This document shows positions 29,429 through 32,286 of a stretch of 32,286 nucleotides of DNA, piece by piece. Each line of letters opens with the position of its first letter. Positions within the stretch are counted from its first letter, which is position 1. This DNA is from Candidatus Gastranaerophilales bacterium. GTDB taxonomy: Bacteria > Cyanobacteriota > Vampirovibrionia > Gastranaerophilales > Gastranaerophilaceae. A program made the position numbers and the translations under genes. The notes below the pieces were generated by a model, which saw only the letters and a program-made list of their open reading frames with translations, was not told where the DNA came from and did not search any database. The DNA lies in contig CALVEG010000017.1 in NCBI GenBank assembly GCA_944326525.1, forward strand, positions 1-32,286, written 5' to 3'.

Positions 29429-29550
29429 AATAATCCTTTTATTTATAAAGTATATTATTTTATATTATGCCCGTCAAGCATTTTTAATTATGTAATATAA
29501 GCATTTGCTATTTCAAACAATATAGTAAATAATTAAAAAAAAGGAAAAAA

Positions 29551-30426
29551 ATGGAAATTTTAAGAATCACAACCCCTCGTGGACTTGAACTTAAAGGGGC
29601 AATATATGGAAACAGCAATATGGACACTGTTGTCATTATGCTTACGGGGATATGCTCAAACGTATTTCAAAATGACATTCTGGATGCAACCGGCAAATTA
29701 CTTAATCAAAATAACATAGCCTGTATTATTGCACATACAATGGATTCCTTTTCTTGTATTGCATATTCTGATTTTTCAACAAAAAAGCAACGCTTTACAG
29801 GAGTTATTTTTGATGAATTCAATTCAATTTACGAAGATGTGGAAGCTTACGTAAAATTTGCAAAAGCCAAAGGATATAAAAATATAATTCTTGCCGGTCA
29901 TTCACTTGGCTCAAACAAACTTATACATTATCTTGGAAACACTTCTGATGATTTTGTTGATTATTTTATAGTAAGCTCGCCAATAGATCTTGCATACTGG
30001 TGGAGTATAATTCCACAAAAAGATTACTATCTTGAAACTGCTCAAAAATACGTAAATGATGGACGTGGTGATGACATTATGCCATTTTTATTCGGCGGGT
30101 TTTCACCAATGAGCGCAAACACGGTATTAGGATTTTACAATGCAGAAAATCTTAAAAATTGCCCTGTATTAAGCAAAGACGGTGAAAGAAACTCATTATA
30201 TTCAATAAAACCAAACGGCTCTTTTATAATAGGTTCAAAAGACAGCGTTGTCGGGGATGACGCAGGTGAATTTATGATGAAAATAAATTCATGCTGCAAA
30301 CATCCCGAGGAAAATCAGGTAATAGTAATTCAAGATGCTTCGCATATTTTCTATGGAAAACATGAAGATTATGCACAAACTATTCTTAAATGTATTAACA
30401 ACCATTTTGCAATAAAGACTGCATAA
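29551..30426 (+). CDS. Alpha/beta hydrolase
   Basis: A 291-aa cytoplasmic protein with nucleophile Ser118 in GHSLGSNK and a C-terminal catalytic-His candidate in QDASHIFYGKH. The early strand VVIMLTGICSN supplies the usual oxyanion region. It resembles esterase/lipase-like hydrolases including the DUF1749 type. AAAGG precedes the ATG. First gene after the divergent LysR, with the flavodoxin-fold reductase 33 bp behind, so the pair probably converts a small ester or quinone-like compound sensed by the LysR protein (inference). Confidence 0.85.
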   Translation: MEILRITTPRGLELKGAIYGNSNMDTVVIMLTGICSNVFQNDILDATGKLLNQNNIACIIAHTMDSFSCIAYSDFSTKKQRFTGVIFDEFNSIYEDVEAYVKFAKAKGYKNIILAGHSLGSNKLIHYLGNTSDDFVDYFIVSSPIDLAYWWSIIPQKDYYLETAQKYVNDGRGDDIMPFLFGGFSPMSANTVLGFYNAENLKNCPVLSKDGERNSLYSIKPNGSFIIGSKDSVVGDDAGEFMMKINSCCKHPEENQVIVIQDASHIFYGKHEDYAQTILKCINNHFAIKTA

Positions 30427-30459
30427 TATAAATTAAAAATAAAATGAAAGGCGGAAATT

Positions 30460-30999
30460 ATGTCAAAAAAAGTTTTGGTAATAGGTACAAGCTTACGTAA
30501 AGAGGGAAATTCAAACAGACTTGTTCAAGAATTTGCAAAAGGAGCAAAAGATGCAGGGAACGAAGTTGATATTGAGTATCTTTACAACAAGAAAATCAAT
30601 TTTTGCAAAGGCTGCCTTGCATGCCAAAGATTAATGCACTGTGTAATAGATGATGATACAAACGCTATTGTTGAAAAAATGAAAAATTCCGACATAATCG
30701 CATTTGCTACTCCAATATATTTTTATGAAATGTGCGGACAAATGAAAACTTTACTTGACAGATCAAACCCGCTTTTCCCGTCAAAATACTGCTTTAGAGA
30801 TATTTACCTTCTTGCATCTGCAGCAGATACAGGCGAATACTCAATGGACGGCGCAATAAAAGGACTTCAAGGCTGGATAGACTGCTTTTCCAAAACCAAA
30901 CTTAAAGGTGTTGTAAAAGCTTTAGGTGCCGAAGGTGTCGGAGCCGTAGAAGATAGCGAAGCTTTAAAAGAAGCGTATGCTATGGGCAAAGCAGTTTAA
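30460..30999 (+). CDS. NADPH-dependent FMN reductase/iron-sulfur-flavoprotein-like protein
   Basis: The 179-aa flavodoxin-fold protein has the FMN phosphate loop near the start (IGTSLRKEGNSNRL), a Cys cluster FCKGCLACQRLMHC (about 48-61) like that of iron-sulfur flavoproteins, and the ATPIYFYEMCGQMKTLLDR motif. AAAGGCGG precedes the ATG. It probably reduces quinones, nitro-compounds or an electron-carrier partner. Second gene of the LysR-controlled pair. Confidence 0.9.
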   Translation: MSKKVLVIGTSLRKEGNSNRLVQEFAKGAKDAGNEVDIEYLYNKKINFCKGCLACQRLMHCVIDDDTNAIVEKMKNSDIIAFATPIYFYEMCGQMKTLLDRSNPLFPSKYCFRDIYLLASAADTGEYSMDGAIKGLQGWIDCFSKTKLKGVVKALGAEGVGAVEDSEALKEAYAMGKAV

Positions 31000-31020
31000 T
31001 TAAAAATAATCAAAATCAAT

Positions 31021-32286
31021 TTATGAGAAGATTTTGAAGCTTCTTTCAACGTTCTTTTCGATTACACTCTTGATGCTGTCGTATTCTGTCTGGAGTGCAT
31101 TGTGCTCTGTATCAAGTTTCTTGATCTGAGTATCATATTCTTTGTCTTTTGCTTCTATTTCTCTTAATGTTTGATTGTATTCGGTTTCTGCCTTCGTTAT
31201 TGCAATTTGATCTTTCTGTTCGGTTATATCCTGAGCGGTTGAGAATACTATTGATGTCCATTGTGCATTTTCTATTCCGCTTGTACTGTCGGATGGATCT
31301 ACAAACTGTACTTGTTCTAAAGTAATTAAACCGTTTTCTATTGCATATTTTAAGTATTCTTCACTGTTCATATCGCCGTCTTTTAAGACTGCCCAGTTTT
31401 GATCTGTTTCTGATTTGCTTGCCCAGCCGTTACCTGCAATGTAGTCTTCGCTGTTGCCAAAGCCCGCTTTAAAATCACTTGTGCCGTTCATTCTGTGCCA
31501 CAAGTTTACATACCATTGCGCTTTGTCCAAATCTTTTATCGCTCTGGTTTCTTGATCTATGTATTGAGCTACTGTCGGTTCGTTTGGCTTCTTTGCCTCC
31601 CATTCGGCAACATCTTCATCATAAGCTTCCTTATCAAATTCGTCTTCGGTTGCTTTAAATTGTTCTAAGTCATGCTCAATTAAATAAAAGAATTTTTGAA
31701 GATTTTCAGCACTTGCAGGCCCGCCTGTTGCGGTGCCGTTATATTCGTTGTGAACTTCCCATAACAAATCTACGATTCTTTGATAAACTGTCATATTAGG
31801 GTCTGATGCCGGCCCTCCTACGGTTACCGTTCCGTATGGAGCTTCTATCGTTTCGGTTCCTCCTGCTATAACATCTCCGGAACAATAAGTTTCTTTCAAT
31901 TTTGCAGTTATTGGATCCCATACTTCACGAGAATGATAAGCTGTATTCCAATTCCATGGAAGTGTGCTTACAACTTCAAAGGTATCACCATTACTTGTTG
32001 TATGAGTTCCGGGGCCTATTGCATCTGATAATACGTGCATATAACAACATGAACCGCCAACTGCACCGGACAAACATCCTCCTGTAGAAATAAATTTATC
32101 GTATACGGAATCTCCCGCAGCCTGTCCGGGGATTATGTAAATCGGGTCATTAGGATCAGGTTTTTCTGCCATCCACTGGTTATATCCATTGTAATACTCA
32201 TCCCAAGCAGCTTCATATTCAGGGTTTATTACCTGAATTGTGTCGCCGGTGCCAAGTTCACCTAAAACTCCGTATTTTTCCAAAAA
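31021..32286 (-). CDS. C-terminal part of a large protein, 5' end outside the window
   Basis: About 421 codons are visible. The frame is open to the window edge and its first candidate start there is a TTG with no ribosome-binding site, so the true start is upstream, beyond 32286. The visible part is acidic, Trp/Tyr-rich, with a Cys-containing segment (GGCLSGAVGGSCCYMHVLSD), and ends in a coiled coil (about the last 85 residues) closing with SVIEKNVERSFKIFS. The composition suits a secreted or surface protein. No family is recognised. Confidence 0.75.
   Translation of the reverse strand, partial: FLEKYGVLGELGTGDTIQVINPEYEAAWDEYYNGYNQWMAEKPDPNDPIYIIPGQAAGDSVYDKFISTGGCLSGAVGGSCCYMHVLSDAIGPGTHTTSNGDTFEVVSTLPWNWNTAYHSREVWDPITAKLKETYCSGDVIAGGTETIEAPYGTVTVGGPASDPNMTVYQRIVDLLWEVHNEYNGTATGGPASAENLQKFFYLIEHDLEQFKATEDEFDKEAYDEDVAEWEAKKPNEPTVAQYIDQETRAIKDLDKAQWYVNLWHRMNGTSDFKAGFGNSEDYIAGNGWASKSETDQNWAVLKDGDMNSEEYLKYAIENGLITLEQVQFVDPSDSTSGIENAQWTSIVFSTAQDITEQKDQIAITKAETEYNQTLREIEAKDKEYDTQIKKLDTEHNALQTEYDSIKSVIEKNVERSFKIFS

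Overview
The window is AT-rich with a short GC-richer stretch near 21.0-21.5 kb. It looks like a chromosomal integration hotspot in an uncultured gut bacterium. My best guess is Gastranaerophilales/Vampirovibrionia (the former Melainabacteria). I infer this from the style of the small proteins (N-termini such as MKIQSIQF, secreted proteins ending in DGTEVRGYWRS-like tails, many TonB-C and zinc-ribbon proteins) and from base composition, with no marker gene to confirm it.

Layout. (1) 1-71: 3' part of tRNA-Arg(TCT), cut by the window edge. (2) About 72-8700, element A: a large serine recombinase and a small Mpi/resolvase-type recombinase; a coiled-coil protein; a minus-strand operon of three zinc-ribbon membrane proteins plus a TonB-C-terminal periplasmic protein; a divergent XRE regulator; a minus-strand replication cassette (46-aa protein, Rep-like protein, 80-aa protein, winged-helix protein and a frameshifted last gene); and an InsA-type zinc-ribbon protein. 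(3) About 8700-18400, element B: a second homologous large serine recombinase, a 332-aa winged-helix protein, a Prim-Pol primase split from its PriCT-helicase, a candidate replication origin (9-bp iterons, G-quadruplex motif, hairpin), a long nested hairpin that overlaps a Shine-Dalgarno sequence, an ArdC-type protein, an XRE regulator, a phage-type DNA-metabolism protein, a membrane-anchored WYL-like protein and two small secreted proteins. (4) 18398-20818: an 806-aa PD-(D/E)XK nuclease-P-loop NTPase, a likely anti-phage gene.

(5) 20.9-25.8 kb: an island bracketed by two ~140-bp repeats. It holds two minus-strand toxin-like proteins with different N-terminal domains (DUF6973-like; BECR-RNase-like) and the same C-terminal module of about 87 aa. 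Each is divergent, across about 40 bp, from a small multi-pass membrane protein that could be its immunity partner. This is the most likely undescribed system here. A secreted FG-GAP-like protein, a MITE and several terminator hairpins follow. A 12-bp piece of the tRNA-Arg 3' half recurs at 25913-25924 and may mark the right end of the whole accessory region.

(6) 26.1-32.3 kb: probable chromosomal backbone. It holds a His-rich secreted protein, a GNAT-like protein, a small membrane protein, an acyltransferase-3, a LysR regulator divergent from an alpha/beta hydrolase and a flavodoxin-fold reductase, and the C-terminal 420 codons of a large protein that runs off the window.

A theme across the window is genes without a Shine-Dalgarno sequence whose -10 element lies 6-7 nt from the ATG, as expected for leaderless mRNAs. 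They include both putative immunity genes.
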